64,000 nucleotides of DNA from JAKVAV01 sp047633195 (GCA_047633195.1 JBLIEU010000004.1:62001-126000), one strand, 5' to 3'. Counted from the stretch's first letter, positions 4,297-13,869 are shown. Program-made: numbers and translations. Notes: a model not told the origin generated them from the sequence alone.

Positions 4297-5952
4297 TTAC
4301 TCGTAAGTGCTGTATTGAATTTGGAATATAATGTTGGTGATTGGAATATTTTCTGTGTTCAGAGGATTGAATGCTTGCTTGACTCTTGTGAAGGTGATTT
4401 GTCCCTTGAGGTAGGCGTAGCCTTGAGGACTGACCTCATACTTGTAAAAGAGGCTAAACTCTGGGTCTGGGTCAAAATCTTCATAATCGTTGTCAGTTGA
4501 TTGATAAGTTGCAGTACCAGCAAATGGGCCATCCAAGAAGCCTTCCGTAAGCTCGACTGTTGGGGGTTCTGTGAGTCCCAACTCAAAACCGACTACTTCT
4601 ATAGGATCATCTCCGACCTCCACATTATTCGGAGCAGGAATATAAACTTTTAAAATCCTTTGGAAAGTACCGTTCGACGTTTCTACCTGCTGTATGCCCT
4701 GTATAACGCGATACGCATTTTCTGGAGTCGGAAACAGCCCTTGAGTAGGCGCTATCGTAAGTGCATCAGGGACAAAAAGGGTATCTGGGTCATTGGAATT
4801 TCCTGGTGCCACTGATCGGTTAAAGAAGAATTGATCGGTAAAACCAGAACCGTCGATGTCCGCAACTAAGAATTGTTCGCAAGGTTTACAAGTTGGACCT
4901 CCGCAGTCAATTTCAAGTTCAAACAACTCTACATTCTGGATAAGGTCGTGACAAGAGATACACTGAGGACATGATCCATTATCGTATGGCGGTATAAAGT
5001 AATCAACGCAATCTATTTCAAACTCAGGGCCGTTTTGAATTCCATCTGAGCAAGTGGCACAAGGAGGACAGTCGGTTGTAGGATCGTCGTCACAATCTAC
5101 TCCAGTTTCATCACCATCTTGATAGCCATTACCACAAGCGGGTACAGGATCACAAGGAGGGCAGCCGTTGTTATCAATTTCGTCACAGTCGATACCTGTT
5201 TCAGTGCCGTTTTGCAATCCATCGAAGCAAGTTGGGATAGGACAGTCAGGACAAGATGTTTGGAAATCGGCGTCGCAGTCAGGCCCAGTCTCCACCACTA
5301 CTATATATCCCTGAGGATTCTGGGGTGTAGGATCGATGTACTCAATGTGAATGTTTCGAATACCATCGTTACAGGTAGGAGTGGGGCAATCAGGACAACC
5401 GGGAGCTCCGCAATCGATACCCGTTTCTTGACCGTTCTGAAGACCATCTCCGCAAGTGGGTGGAAAGCAAGTGGTAGAGCAATTCGTCCCTCCGCAGTCT
5501 ACACCCTGTTCGTCACCGTTTTGGATACCGTCATTGCAAGTGGCTACGCAGAACGTATCGCAAGGAACACCGCAGTCAACTCCTTGCTCTAGAACCAACC
5601 TCCAAAGCACGCCTCCAGCCATTCCAACGCTATCGTCCGAATTAAAGTCGGCCATAGTTAGGTTTGGGTCAAATTTCCAATGGGCGTTTTGAATATTGTC
5701 TTCGCAAGTTGCACACGGAACGCAATCTTCGCCACCACAATCGATAAATTGCTCGGTACCGTTAAGCACTCGATCGTCGCAAGTAGGCAAACAATCGGGA
5801 CAAGGACCACCGCAATCGATGCCTACCTCACCTTGATTTTTCACTTCGTCGAAGCAGGTAGGCTCAATTCTATTATCTTCATTTCTGCAAGAGCTTAATG
5901 CAAATGCCACAGAAGCAGCGATGAAGAGGAGTCTCAGTATTCTAAATTTCAT
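4297..5952 (-). CDS. Cys-rich repeat lipoprotein (ten C-x-DGxxN-type repeats)
   Basis: A 551-residue exported lipoprotein. The signal peptide ends in ALSSC, with the lipobox Cys near residue 21. Residues about 32-360 contain ten repeats of the form CxDGxxNGxExGxDCGGxxCxxC, each with four or more Cys. Repeats 3, 6 and 9 carry insertions inside the repeat (for example a 30-residue insert with WKFDPNLTMADF), and the last part (about 360-551) is a repeat-free beta-rich domain. Similar DxGxxNGxExDxDCGG repeats occur in large secreted proteins of Bacteroidota, Myxococcota and Planctomycetes, where the Cys pairs probably form disulfides and the Asp-rich loops may bind calcium. No function is established. 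It is a single gene with its own terminator. Confidence 0.75.
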   Translation of the reverse strand: MKFRILRLLFIAASVAFALSSCRNEDNRIEPTCFDEVKNQGEVGIDCGGPCPDCLPTCDDRVLNGTEQFIDCGGEDCVPCATCEDNIQNAHWKFDPNLTMADFNSDDSVGMAGGVLWRLVLEQGVDCGVPCDTFCVATCNDGIQNGDEQGVDCGGTNCSTTCFPPTCGDGLQNGQETGIDCGAPGCPDCPTPTCNDGIRNIHIEYIDPTPQNPQGYIVVVETGPDCDADFQTSCPDCPIPTCFDGLQNGTETGIDCDEIDNNGCPPCDPVPACGNGYQDGDETGVDCDDDPTTDCPPCATCSDGIQNGPEFEIDCVDYFIPPYDNGSCPQCISCHDLIQNVELFELEIDCGGPTCKPCEQFLVADIDGSGFTDQFFFNRSVAPGNSNDPDTLFVPDALTIAPTQGLFPTPENAYRVIQGIQQVETSNGTFQRILKVYIPAPNNVEVGDDPIEVVGFELGLTEPPTVELTEGFLDGPFAGTATYQSTDNDYEDFDPDPEFSLFYKYEVSPQGYAYLKGQITFTRVKQAFNPLNTENIPITNIIFQIQYSTYE

Positions 5953-6074
5953 CAGGTAAAGGTTGAAATGCGGTAATTTCCCGCAAATTAAGTATATTCT
6001 TCAGACGCTCAAATATAAGGAAAGTTGTTTCTGATTGCCTGTCTGCCCACATTTGTGAAAGATGAAAACCAAGA

Positions 6075-7832
6075 ATGGATCGATTGATAAATAGAGAAAG
6101 TGAATTGGACAGCAAGAGGTTTGCCTGGAAAAGGTTGAATGCTCCCAATCGTGAAAGAGTGAGAACGCTTCACACAAAGTTTCCCAGACTGCACCCTGTT
6201 TTAGCAGACTTGCTAATAGCCAGAGGCTTGAACTCAGGAGATGAGATAGGCGCGTATTTTTCTACTGACATTGGTGCCCTTCAGGGTGGAATCAAAATGA
6301 AGGACCTGGAAAAGGCTGCAGATCGATTGATTGTGGCTCTCCAAGAGAGCCAGAAAATTAGACTCTACGGGGACTATGATGTGGATGGCACCACCTCAGT
6401 GGCGATGATGAGCCTTTTCTTGGAAAATTTGGAGGCAGACTTTGGGCATTATATTCCCGACCGATATGGAGAGGGATATGGCGTGAGCGATAGGGGTATT
6501 GATGATGCAATCGCCCAGAAGGTAAATCTCTTTATTACCCTCGACTGCGGTATTAGAGCGGTAGATAAGGTTGAAAGGCTTAAAGAATCGGGGATTGATA
6601 CCATCATTTGCGACCACCATGAAGCTGGTGAAAAGGCGCCTCCTGCCTTTGCCATTTTAAATCACAAGCAAAAGGACTGTCCATACGAAGAGAAGATACT
6701 CTGCGGATGCGGTGTGGCACTTGCGCTTATTAAGGAAGTGGTTGAAAAACTGGAAATAGCAGACTTTGATTTCGATCGGTTCTATGAACTCGCGGCCATA
6801 GCTACCTGCAGTGATATTGTTCCGCTAAGAGGAGTGAATCGAGCAATTGTTGCCAAAGGACTTGAGGTCATCTCGAGAAACCCTGGATACGGCGTGTCCG
6901 CTTTGCTCGGAAATGCTGGGCACAACGGTGGTGCAGTTCAAGTAAGCGACATTGTCTTCAAGATCGCACCGCGCATTAATGCTGCTGGCAGAATGGACCA
7001 CGCGGATATCGGCGTAAAGCTGCTCCTCGCTCATAGCGAGGAAGAGGCAAGTGATTTGGCTGAGAAAATAGAGAAGCTCAATATTTCCCGAAAGGAAAGA
7101 GACATTATAATAACCGAGGAGGCACTGGAGTTAATGCTTTCAGAAGACCAGAAGCTGGAGAATTCGTCTACCATTGTAGCTAAAAAATCTTGGCACAAAG
7201 GTTTGGTAGGTATTGTGGCATCGCGACTCATGGAGACCTGTTATCGCCCTACCATTGTTCTTACCGAAAATGATGGGTGGCTAAGCGGCAGCGCTCGCAG
7301 TACTCCGAGTTTCAATCTTCACGAGGCACTCACGGCTTGTGATGAGCATTTGGAAAAGTATGGTGGCCATGCAGCGGCAGCGGGACTCACTCTTAAGAAA
7401 GAGAACTTTGATCGTTTTAAGTCAGACTTTGAGGCTTACGCTAAAAAAGTGCTCGGCTCCGAACGAAAGTATCCATCGATTGAAATTGCTTTGGAGGTAA
7501 ACTTCGAAGATTGGCACAACGAGGATTATCAGGACTTTTATACTCAGCTAAATAGGTTCAGGCCCTTTGGTCCAGAAAATTTGCCACCCGTTTTTGCAAC
7601 AGCTCATTGCCGCGCTCGAAACCTTAAAGTCTTGGGAGGGAAGCACCTCAAATTTACCGTTCATCAAGATGGAAAAGACGAGCGAGAACTTCCCGTAATC
7701 GCATTTGGCTTCGCCGAAAAATTTGACCACTTGGCTTCAGGCGGCCCCTTTGAGCTGGCATACAGCATCGAAGAGAACGTATGGAAAAACCGAAGAACGC
7801 TTCAGCTTGTCGCGAAGGACATTAAGTCTTGA
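6075..7832 (+). CDS. recJ: Single-stranded-DNA-specific 5'-3' exonuclease RecJ
   Basis: A 585-residue RecJ, close to the usual family length. The DHH phosphoesterase domain carries DYDVDG at residues 100-105 and the DHH motif at 180-182. The DHHA1 domain carries GGHAAAAG, and an OB-fold region follows at the C-terminus. RecJ degrades ssDNA 5' to 3' in RecFOR recombination, mismatch repair and base excision repair, using Mn or Mg bound by the Asp/His residues. It is a single gene. The stop at 7830-7832 overlaps the 3' end of the convergent mscS-like gene by 11 bases. Confidence 0.96.
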   Translation: MDRLINRESELDSKRFAWKRLNAPNRERVRTLHTKFPRLHPVLADLLIARGLNSGDEIGAYFSTDIGALQGGIKMKDLEKAADRLIVALQESQKIRLYGDYDVDGTTSVAMMSLFLENLEADFGHYIPDRYGEGYGVSDRGIDDAIAQKVNLFITLDCGIRAVDKVERLKESGIDTIICDHHEAGEKAPPAFAILNHKQKDCPYEEKILCGCGVALALIKEVVEKLEIADFDFDRFYELAAIATCSDIVPLRGVNRAIVAKGLEVISRNPGYGVSALLGNAGHNGGAVQVSDIVFKIAPRINAAGRMDHADIGVKLLLAHSEEEASDLAEKIEKLNISRKERDIIITEEALELMLSEDQKLENSSTIVAKKSWHKGLVGIVASRLMETCYRPTIVLTENDGWLSGSARSTPSFNLHEALTACDEHLEKYGGHAAAAGLTLKKENFDRFKSDFEAYAKKVLGSERKYPSIEIALEVNFEDWHNEDYQDFYTQLNRFRPFGPENLPPVFATAHCRARNLKVLGGKHLKFTVHQDGKDERELPVIAFGFAEKFDHLASGGPFELAYSIEENVWKNRRTLQLVAKDIKS

Positions 7833-8928
7833 ATGGATTGTTATCAGGAGTGGTAATGAGGTGAAGATCCCGTTGAGGAAAAGGAATTTGAATCTTGTGT
7901 TTCCTGAATTCCCTGTCAATGTCAAAGCGGATTTCACTTTGCAAGGTTTCCACGACCCACGTCTTTTTTGCCCAAAAGAAAACGGTAAAGATTAGAGCGC
8001 TATCTCCAAAATTATCAAAGCGAACGATGATTTCTCTGTTTTTACTCACGTCGGGATGACGAAGAGCACAATTGTAAAGGACGTCTTTAACCAGCGTCGT
8101 ATCACTCCCATATTTTACGCCTACCTCTACATTGAATCGGGTTAATTCTGATCCGTGACTCCAGTTCACCACTTTTTCTCCAATCAATTTCGAGTTGGGA
8201 ATGATGATATACTTCCCGTTTCGGGTCAGTACTTTTGAAGTGCGGATATCAATTTGCTTCACTCTAGCTACCAATCCGTCTACCTCTATCACATCTCCAA
8301 CTTTAATGGGTCCTTCAAAAAGAATGATCAAGCCCGAGATGAGGTCGTAGAATAAATACTGCAACCCGAAACCAATACCCACCAAGAGCGCACCAGCTCC
8401 TGCCAGAATCAACTTCATATCGATACCGATGCTCGTAAGACCCAACAGTGCGGCAAAACCATAAAGGCCATACTTGGTAAGCTTGAATACGGTGTATTCC
8501 TTGCCTTCGTCTACCCAAGTTTTGCGCGAAAAATTCTTCTTGAGGATAATCCGAATGAGCCTAGCCAGTATTCGGGTGATGATGAGAATAATGATGAGAA
8601 CCATGATGTTCCCAACCGTAATTTTGACTTTTTCGGTCGTGATGAGCGCATAACCGAATATGGCGTTGAGCAGGGGCATTAATCCCAAACTGAAAACTGC
8701 TGCAACCACACCGACGAGAAGGATAATGTTTTTTCCCGACTTTATAAAAAGAGCTTCCCTCTCTTTGTCAAATACGTCAAGAGCCCGAATTTTTTTGTGG
8801 ACGAAGATTCTGTAGAACCGAAGGACGAGACGGGTTAGACCAATAATGAGGATCAGCGACAGAATATTCCCTACCGTTACGTGTATCAGTTCTGACTCAT
8901 AAAAGCTGTACCCAAAAAAATCGCTCAT
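7822..8928 (-). CDS. MscS-family mechanosensitive channel
   Basis: A 368-residue small-conductance mechanosensitive channel family protein. Four hydrophobic segments lie in the first 190 residues, the last being the pore-lining helix with GAGALLVGIGFGLQ. The MscS beta domain follows (EGPIKVGDVIEVDG, then IPNSKLIGEKVVNWS). The predicted site is the inner membrane, where such channels release solutes on hypo-osmotic shock. The start is four bases after the dnaG stop, so the gene is probably the last member of a dnaG transcript. It has extra N-terminal helices relative to E. coli MscS. Confidence 0.92.
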   Translation of the reverse strand: MSDFFGYSFYESELIHVTVGNILSLILIIGLTRLVLRFYRIFVHKKIRALDVFDKEREALFIKSGKNIILLVGVVAAVFSLGLMPLLNAIFGYALITTEKVKITVGNIMVLIIILIITRILARLIRIILKKNFSRKTWVDEGKEYTVFKLTKYGLYGFAALLGLTSIGIDMKLILAGAGALLVGIGFGLQYLFYDLISGLIILFEGPIKVGDVIEVDGLVARVKQIDIRTSKVLTRNGKYIIIPNSKLIGEKVVNWSHGSELTRFNVEVGVKYGSDTTLVKDVLYNCALRHPDVSKNREIIVRFDNFGDSALIFTVFFWAKKTWVVETLQSEIRFDIDREFRKHKIQIPFPQRDLHLITTPDNNPFKT

Positions 8929-8932
8929 ACTT

Positions 8933-10870
8933 TTATATAATCGTACTACCGAAAAAATCGCTCAACTGCACCTTCATCTGGCCAAGCTTGATTTTCTCTT
9001 GCAGGTGTAAATTTAGTTCTTCTTCGCTCTCCGCATTCTTAATAGCTTCATCTACTTCGTGTATTAAAGTTTTGATCTTACTCAGCTTTAAGCGCATGAG
9101 CGGATCGAAGACGGTTCTGCGTAAATCTACTTCTTCTGTGTCAGTATATATGCGGTGTTTTTCCGCCCAATTTTCGCTGAGTTCGTAAGGGCTGGAAATC
9201 ATTGCGGCGATGGCTTCACTCAGGTCAGCACTTCTCACCAATTTCTCGGTACTCGGAAAACTCCCTTCCTCATCGAAATGAGCGCGAAAGCGCTCGATGA
9301 TACTCTTGTACAGTTCTGACTTAAATGAAATTTCATCTGTAAGCAGATCGTGAAGGATGTACTCCGCTACCTGAACTGTAACCTTTTCATCCTCACCTTC
9401 TTCAGATTGAATATCCACCTCAATCTCCTGCGAGCCATAGTTGACCAAGATGCGGGTAATTTCTTTTTCCCAAATGGTAGAGTCTGTAAGGGGTATAATC
9501 CCTTCTTGATCTCCTTTGGTTTGAAGGTCGTCTTGAACAACTTCTGGGTCAACCCCTGTTTTTCGGAAGGTTCGCTTTCGCAAAAACTTGTTCAGCTCGT
9601 TGAGAAGCACCTTTTCAGGAAGGTCCAGTTTTTTGCTGCACCGCTGCACGTAGATGCTACGTGTTATCTGATCGGTGATTAGCGATAAGCTCTCGACGAT
9701 ACGCCTGGTAGCCTCAGCTCTTTTAATGGGATCATCGGCATGCCCATCCATCAGCACTTCTATCATGAAGTCTGTAAAGTCTTTCGCGCCGGTATTCAGG
9801 TATTCCTCTAGCTCGGTTTGAGACACTGATCGGGCAAAGGAATCGGGATCATGGCCTTCTGGAAAAAGCAAAACTTTGACTTGGAGCCCTTCTTTCAGGA
9901 GTAAGTCGATTCCGCGAAGGGCAGCGTTGATACCGGCTTTGTCTCCGTCGTAGAGTACCGATACGTTTTTTGTGTAACGCTTTATCAGCTTGGCCTGCTC
10001 TGGTGTGAGCGAAGTACCCGAGGAGGATACCGCGTACTCAACCCCAGCTTGATTGAGCGAGATAACGTCTGTATATCCTTCAACCAGGAAGCACTTGTCT
10101 TCCTTGATAATGCTCTGCTTTCCTTCGTAAAGGCCGTACAAGGTTTTACTCTTGACGTAGAGTTCACTCTCGGGAGAGTTGATGTACTTTACCTTATTGT
10201 CGCTTCTTAGCGTCCTTCCGGCAAAGGCGATACAGCGACCGCTGACATTTCGAATAGGGAATATAACCCGGCCTCTGAAGAAGTCATACTTCCCGTAATT
10301 TCCCTCTTTGGTAAGTCCTAGGTTTACAAGGTGCTCTTCCTTATGACCAGCCTCAAGAGCCTTTTTCAGAAGGGCGTCATTCTTTTCTAAAGCATATCCC
10401 AGTGCAAACTTTCGAATGGTCTTGTCAGAAAATCCCCTTTCGTGGTAGTAGCTCAGGCCGATGGATTTTCCCTCGTCGTTTTCCCACAGGTTTAGCTCAA
10501 AAGATTCTAGAGCGAATTTATTGACCAAAACCAAGCTTTCGCGAAGGCTTTGATCTTCCTTCTCTTTTGCATCCATCGCCGTTTCTTCCACCTCGATGGA
10601 GTACTTTTCGGCTATGTAGCGCAATGCCTCTGGGTAGGTCATGTGCTCCAATTCCATCAGGAAGGTGACGGCATTACCGCCCTTTCCAGAACTGAAGTCT
10701 TTAAAAATTCCCTTAGCGGGAGAAACGAAAAACGAAGGTGTTTTTTCGTCAGACCATGGACTTAAGCCTTTGAGGTTTGAACCTGCCTTTTTGAGCTGTA
10801 CGAAGTCTTCGACCACTTCTTCAATGCGAGCCGCCTCAAAAATCTTGTCTATGGTGTTTTTATCGATCAA
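8933..10870 (-). CDS. dnaG: DNA primase DnaG with degenerate zinc-binding domain
   Basis: A 645-residue DnaG that synthesises RNA primers for replication. The N-terminal domain keeps EKTPSFFVSPAKGIFKDFSS and the GKGG glycines, but all four canonical zinc ligands (Cys, His, Cys, Cys) are replaced, by about Ser37, Ser40, Asp58 and Ser61. The catalytic RNAP core and Toprim follow (LVEGYTDVISL, then YDGDKAG). The C-terminal helicase-binding region is divergent. My recollection is that loss of these Cys is shared by other Bacteroidota, so this is probably lineage-wide rather than a defect. Its 3' end lies four bases ahead of the mscS start, and its 5' end overlaps the MORN gene by four bases. Confidence 0.95.
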   Translation of the reverse strand: MIDKNTIDKIFEAARIEEVVEDFVQLKKAGSNLKGLSPWSDEKTPSFFVSPAKGIFKDFSSGKGGNAVTFLMELEHMTYPEALRYIAEKYSIEVEETAMDAKEKEDQSLRESLVLVNKFALESFELNLWENDEGKSIGLSYYHERGFSDKTIRKFALGYALEKNDALLKKALEAGHKEEHLVNLGLTKEGNYGKYDFFRGRVIFPIRNVSGRCIAFAGRTLRSDNKVKYINSPESELYVKSKTLYGLYEGKQSIIKEDKCFLVEGYTDVISLNQAGVEYAVSSSGTSLTPEQAKLIKRYTKNVSVLYDGDKAGINAALRGIDLLLKEGLQVKVLLFPEGHDPDSFARSVSQTELEEYLNTGAKDFTDFMIEVLMDGHADDPIKRAEATRRIVESLSLITDQITRSIYVQRCSKKLDLPEKVLLNELNKFLRKRTFRKTGVDPEVVQDDLQTKGDQEGIIPLTDSTIWEKEITRILVNYGSQEIEVDIQSEEGEDEKVTVQVAEYILHDLLTDEISFKSELYKSIIERFRAHFDEEGSFPSTEKLVRSADLSEAIAAMISSPYELSENWAEKHRIYTDTEEVDLRRTVFDPLMRLKLSKIKTLIHEVDEAIKNAESEEELNLHLQEKIKLGQMKVQLSDFFGSTII

Positions 10871-11304
10871 CGCAGTCCTGAAGAATCAGTTTTGAAATTG
10901 TTTTTACCCTGTGGCTCGTCCATGTCAGTTTTCTGGATCAACATTCCATTCTTGTCGTAAAATGACCAAACACCCGTTTGCTCATCGTTGTAATAACGCC
11001 CTTGATAGCGCATCATGCCGTTGGGGTAATACGTTATGGCATCACCCTCGCGGTATCCGTTTCGGTAAGTCGCCTCGCTCCAGCGGTATCCCGTCGGGTA
11101 AAAGGACTCCCACTTTCCTATTCTTTTTCCGCCCTGGCTCTTGCCTTGCAATTTTACTACGCCATTGGGATGGTACTCCACTACGTCTGCTATTTCTTTT
11201 GTGCTCTGGTCTTGAGCTACATTCTTTTCATCTCCAACCTGTTCGGTTGCCGAGTCGCAAGCGCAGAAGATCAGCGCGATTAGAATGAAAACGCGAATTG
11301 TCAT
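10867..11304 (-). CDS. MORN-repeat lipoprotein
   Basis: A 145-residue lipoprotein whose signal peptide MTIRVFILIALIFCAC ends in a lipobox Cys. The mature part holds about four MORN-type repeats (YHPNGVVKLQG, FYPTGYRWSEA, YYPNGMMRYQG, FYDKNGMLIQK). These are the same repeats as in YwqK-like proteins that are often mislabelled toxin-antitoxin components. The stop overlaps the dnaG start by four bases, so translation may be coupled. It is probably membrane-anchored on the periplasmic side, role unknown. Another MORN protein occurs at 50572-51462. Confidence 0.8.
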   Translation of the reverse strand: MTIRVFILIALIFCACDSATEQVGDEKNVAQDQSTKEIADVVEYHPNGVVKLQGKSQGGKRIGKWESFYPTGYRWSEATYRNGYREGDAITYYPNGMMRYQGRYYNDEQTGVWSFYDKNGMLIQKTDMDEPQGKNNFKTDSSGLR

Positions 11305-11317
11305 AGATGAGAAAAGT

Positions 11318-12304
11318 TTACTTTTTGCGTTCGATCGTGTAATTGACGAGGGCTTCTAAAGAATTTCTAGCCTCGCCTTCTTCAAAAGTATGAAGAATTT
11401 TCAAAGCCTCATCTCGGTAGACGAGCATTTTATTATGGGCGTATTCTATGCCTCCCGATGCCATCACATAGTCGATTACTTTCCCCACACGGGTCTTGTC
11501 TTCGTGGTGGTTTTTCACCGAGTTGATTAGCCATTTTCGGTCTCGTCTTTCGGCTTTCGTCAAAGCGTAGATCAATGGAAGTGTCATTTTCTTTTCTTTG
11601 ATATCGATCCCAGTGGGCTTGCCTATTTTCCCATTGACATCGTAGTCAAAAAGGTCATCTTTAATTTGAAAGGCTATTCCTGTTTTTTCGCCGAAAAGGC
11701 GCATTTTTTCCTGCGATTCTAAATCGGTTTTGGATGAGTGTGCTCCGCTTTGGCAGCAAGCAGCAATCAGCGAAGCCGTTTTTTGACGAATGATTTCAAA
11801 GTAGACCTCTTCGGTGATATCCAGTTTTCGGGCTTTCTCCATTTGCATGAGCTCGCCTTCTGACATTTCCTTCACTGCATTGCTCACTATCTTGAGGAGT
11901 TCGAACTCTCCTTCCTCCACACTCATTAGTAGTCCGCGAGAAAGGAGGAAGTCTCCTACCAAGACGGCTATTTTATTTTTCCAGAGGGCATTTACGGAGA
12001 AGAAACCACGACGGAGGTTGGCATCATCTACCACATCGTCGTGAACCAGTGTAGCTGTATGGAGCAATTCTATAAGAGAAGCGGCTACGTAAGTGCTGTC
12101 GTTTATACCGCCGCACATCTTTGCCGACAGGAAGACGAACATGGGGCGCATTTGCTTCCCTTTTCGCTTTACGATGTAGTGCGTTATTTTGTCGAGCAGA
12201 GGAGTGTTGCTTCTCATCGACGCACGAAAGCGATGTTCAAATTCATCCATTTCAGCTGAAATGGGAGCTTTTATTTCTTTAACCCCTTTCATTTTGTCGG
12301 GCAA
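11318..12304 (-). CDS. Polyprenyl diphosphate synthase
   Basis: A 328-residue trans-isoprenyl diphosphate synthase. The first Asp-rich motif is in LLHTATLVHDDVVD followed by LRRG, and the second in IKDDLFDYD. Both bind Mg-diphosphate for chain elongation with isopentenyl diphosphate. By length and position in Bacteroidota genomes it probably makes the octaprenyl/solanesyl-type side chain of menaquinone, but chain length cannot be read from the sequence. The gene is 13 bases upstream of the MORN-dnaG-mscS set on the same strand and is likely co-transcribed with it. Confidence 0.93.
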   Translation of the reverse strand: MPDKMKGVKEIKAPISAEMDEFEHRFRASMRSNTPLLDKITHYIVKRKGKQMRPMFVFLSAKMCGGINDSTYVAASLIELLHTATLVHDDVVDDANLRRGFFSVNALWKNKIAVLVGDFLLSRGLLMSVEEGEFELLKIVSNAVKEMSEGELMQMEKARKLDITEEVYFEIIRQKTASLIAACCQSGAHSSKTDLESQEKMRLFGEKTGIAFQIKDDLFDYDVNGKIGKPTGIDIKEKKMTLPLIYALTKAERRDRKWLINSVKNHHEDKTRVGKVIDYVMASGGIEYAHNKMLVYRDEALKILHTFEEGEARNSLEALVNYTIERKK

Positions 12305-12333
12305 ATATCACAATTCAAACTCACTCTATGCTT

Positions 12334-13869
12334 TTAAGGTGTTAGTACTTTTAGGTACCTCGTCTTATACCCTTTGTAGGTTGTTAGTATTTGGCTCTTC
12401 GAAGTTCGGTACTGCTGCTCGGCATCTAAGTAATAATCACCGATGGTATTGGGATCAATGGATTTTTTTGCAATCGATCCATCGCTCAATATGCAGTACG
12501 TTATGATTATGTTGTTTTCATTATTCACTGAGCGGTAATCGTTGTATTCGATTGGAGAGAGGGTTTCATTGCGCAGATGATCGTTGTAAAAAAACAGCAG
12601 TTTGTCTCCCCATTGGGTGCTTACATAAGAGGTATAACGTCCAAATTCCTGTGAAGCGGATTGGTATTTTGGGATCAGGATATTCTCGGTAATTTTTGAG
12701 TTTGGTTTGATCGTGGAGATCAACAGTTCCTCGTGGTTGTGAATTTGAATGACCGTATACATTCTCGAGGCGGGGTTATAAATGGTGGATTCGCGGGTGT
12801 ATCTTTTCTCACTTATCATGGAGAGCGATCCATTGTTTTTCAGAAAAACCTTGTCGAGCTTGAATAGACCTAGATCATCCTCGCTATTTTTAATTTCTTG
12901 ACGAAACATGAGTCTGAAGTCCCGTTCAAAAGGGGAGAGACCGGTGTTTAGAAGTTCACCCGTATTCGAATCAATGACGACTGAGAATGTACCCACCATC
13001 GAAGGCTCCACCATATTGCTATAGTATCCAGCTAGCCACAGATTCGTATCGGGGGTTAACGTGAGTTTTAAGTCATAGAACCACTTGTTGCCCAATGCAA
13101 GAGACTTTTCTTTCACTCCCTCCTCAGCAGGATTGTAGCTTAGCAAAGCATATGAATCGGGCAATGCCCGAACTCCTGATTCTTTGCGCAGAGAGATGAT
13201 CCCGTGAAAGACACCTGTTGGAGTAAGCACGGCATCTTTTAGAAGCACCTTCGCAGCAGGATAAGGAATTTCAATTTTTTTGGTTTCCAATAAACCTAGC
13301 TCAGAATCAAAATAACGCAAGGCAAATTTTTCGTTTCTAGTAGGGTTTTTCTCTTCGGGAATAAAGAGCGCCACTTTCTTGTTGTCGTCACTTTTGAAGA
13401 TCAAGAATCCATTTTCAGAAATGAGGGCCTCTCTGTCTGCAATGCCTATCACCATTGGTTCCTCACTAATTTGTAAATTTTTTGTGATGCGATAAGCGAG
13501 AATATAAATATCTGTTCCACCAGGATCTTCGGCGGTGGCAATTAAGAAACTGGCGTCATTTGTAGACATCGGGTAAGCCAAAAGGGGAATCTTTTTACTG
13601 ATTTCGGTGGGCGTGAATAGGATTGTCTTTTCTACAACGAGGCTGTCGACTCCTATTTTTTCGATGATAAATTGCCCTTTCTTTCGACGGTCAGTACGAA
13701 TGCAAAAAAAGAATTCTTCGCTATGGCCAAAAGTATCCCAAATGCGATTTCCCTTTTGCTCTTCTAATTCTGGCCCCACAAAAAACTCCACCTTAGCAGC
13801 ATCTTGCGCTTTGGTAGAGCTGATCAAAAAGGGCAAAAGAACAAGAACTAAGATCGAACGAAGGCGCAT
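12334..13869 (-). CDS. Secreted protein of unknown function
   Basis: A 511-residue protein with a cleavable signal peptide (MRLRSILVLVLLPFLISSTKA-type, cut near AQD). The mature part is rich in beta-strand-like segments with repeated hydrophobic/charged alternation and few Cys, which resembles a beta-propeller-like fold, although I do not recognise a family. There is no C-terminal sorting domain. It is probably periplasmic or outer-membrane associated. It lies 29 bases upstream of the polyprenyl synthase gene on the same strand and is divergent from the outer-membrane barrel gene at 13914, with only 44 bases between starts. Confidence 0.7.
   Translation of the reverse strand: MRLRSILVLVLLPFLISSTKAQDAAKVEFFVGPELEEQKGNRIWDTFGHSEEFFFCIRTDRRKKGQFIIEKIGVDSLVVEKTILFTPTEISKKIPLLAYPMSTNDASFLIATAEDPGGTDIYILAYRITKNLQISEEPMVIGIADREALISENGFLIFKSDDNKKVALFIPEEKNPTRNEKFALRYFDSELGLLETKKIEIPYPAAKVLLKDAVLTPTGVFHGIISLRKESGVRALPDSYALLSYNPAEEGVKEKSLALGNKWFYDLKLTLTPDTNLWLAGYYSNMVEPSMVGTFSVVIDSNTGELLNTGLSPFERDFRLMFRQEIKNSEDDLGLFKLDKVFLKNNGSLSMISEKRYTRESTIYNPASRMYTVIQIHNHEELLISTIKPNSKITENILIPKYQSASQEFGRYTSYVSTQWGDKLLFFYNDHLRNETLSPIEYNDYRSVNNENNIIITYCILSDGSIAKKSIDPNTIGDYYLDAEQQYRTSKSQILTTYKGYKTRYLKVLTP

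Noticed and set aside
5119..5592. 157-codon plus-strand frame within the Cys-rich lipoprotein gene
   Set aside because: It is an antisense artefact of the repeated Cys/Asp codons and has no signal or motif of its own.
4900..5900. Repeated DNA that might be taken for a CRISPR or a satellite
   Set aside because: The repeats are protein-coding units of differing length and sequence, without constant-length spacers.
10867..11304. Toxin-antitoxin system from the YwqK-like annotation of MORN proteins
   Set aside because: The protein is a MORN lipoprotein without an adjacent toxin. The annotation is a common misnomer.
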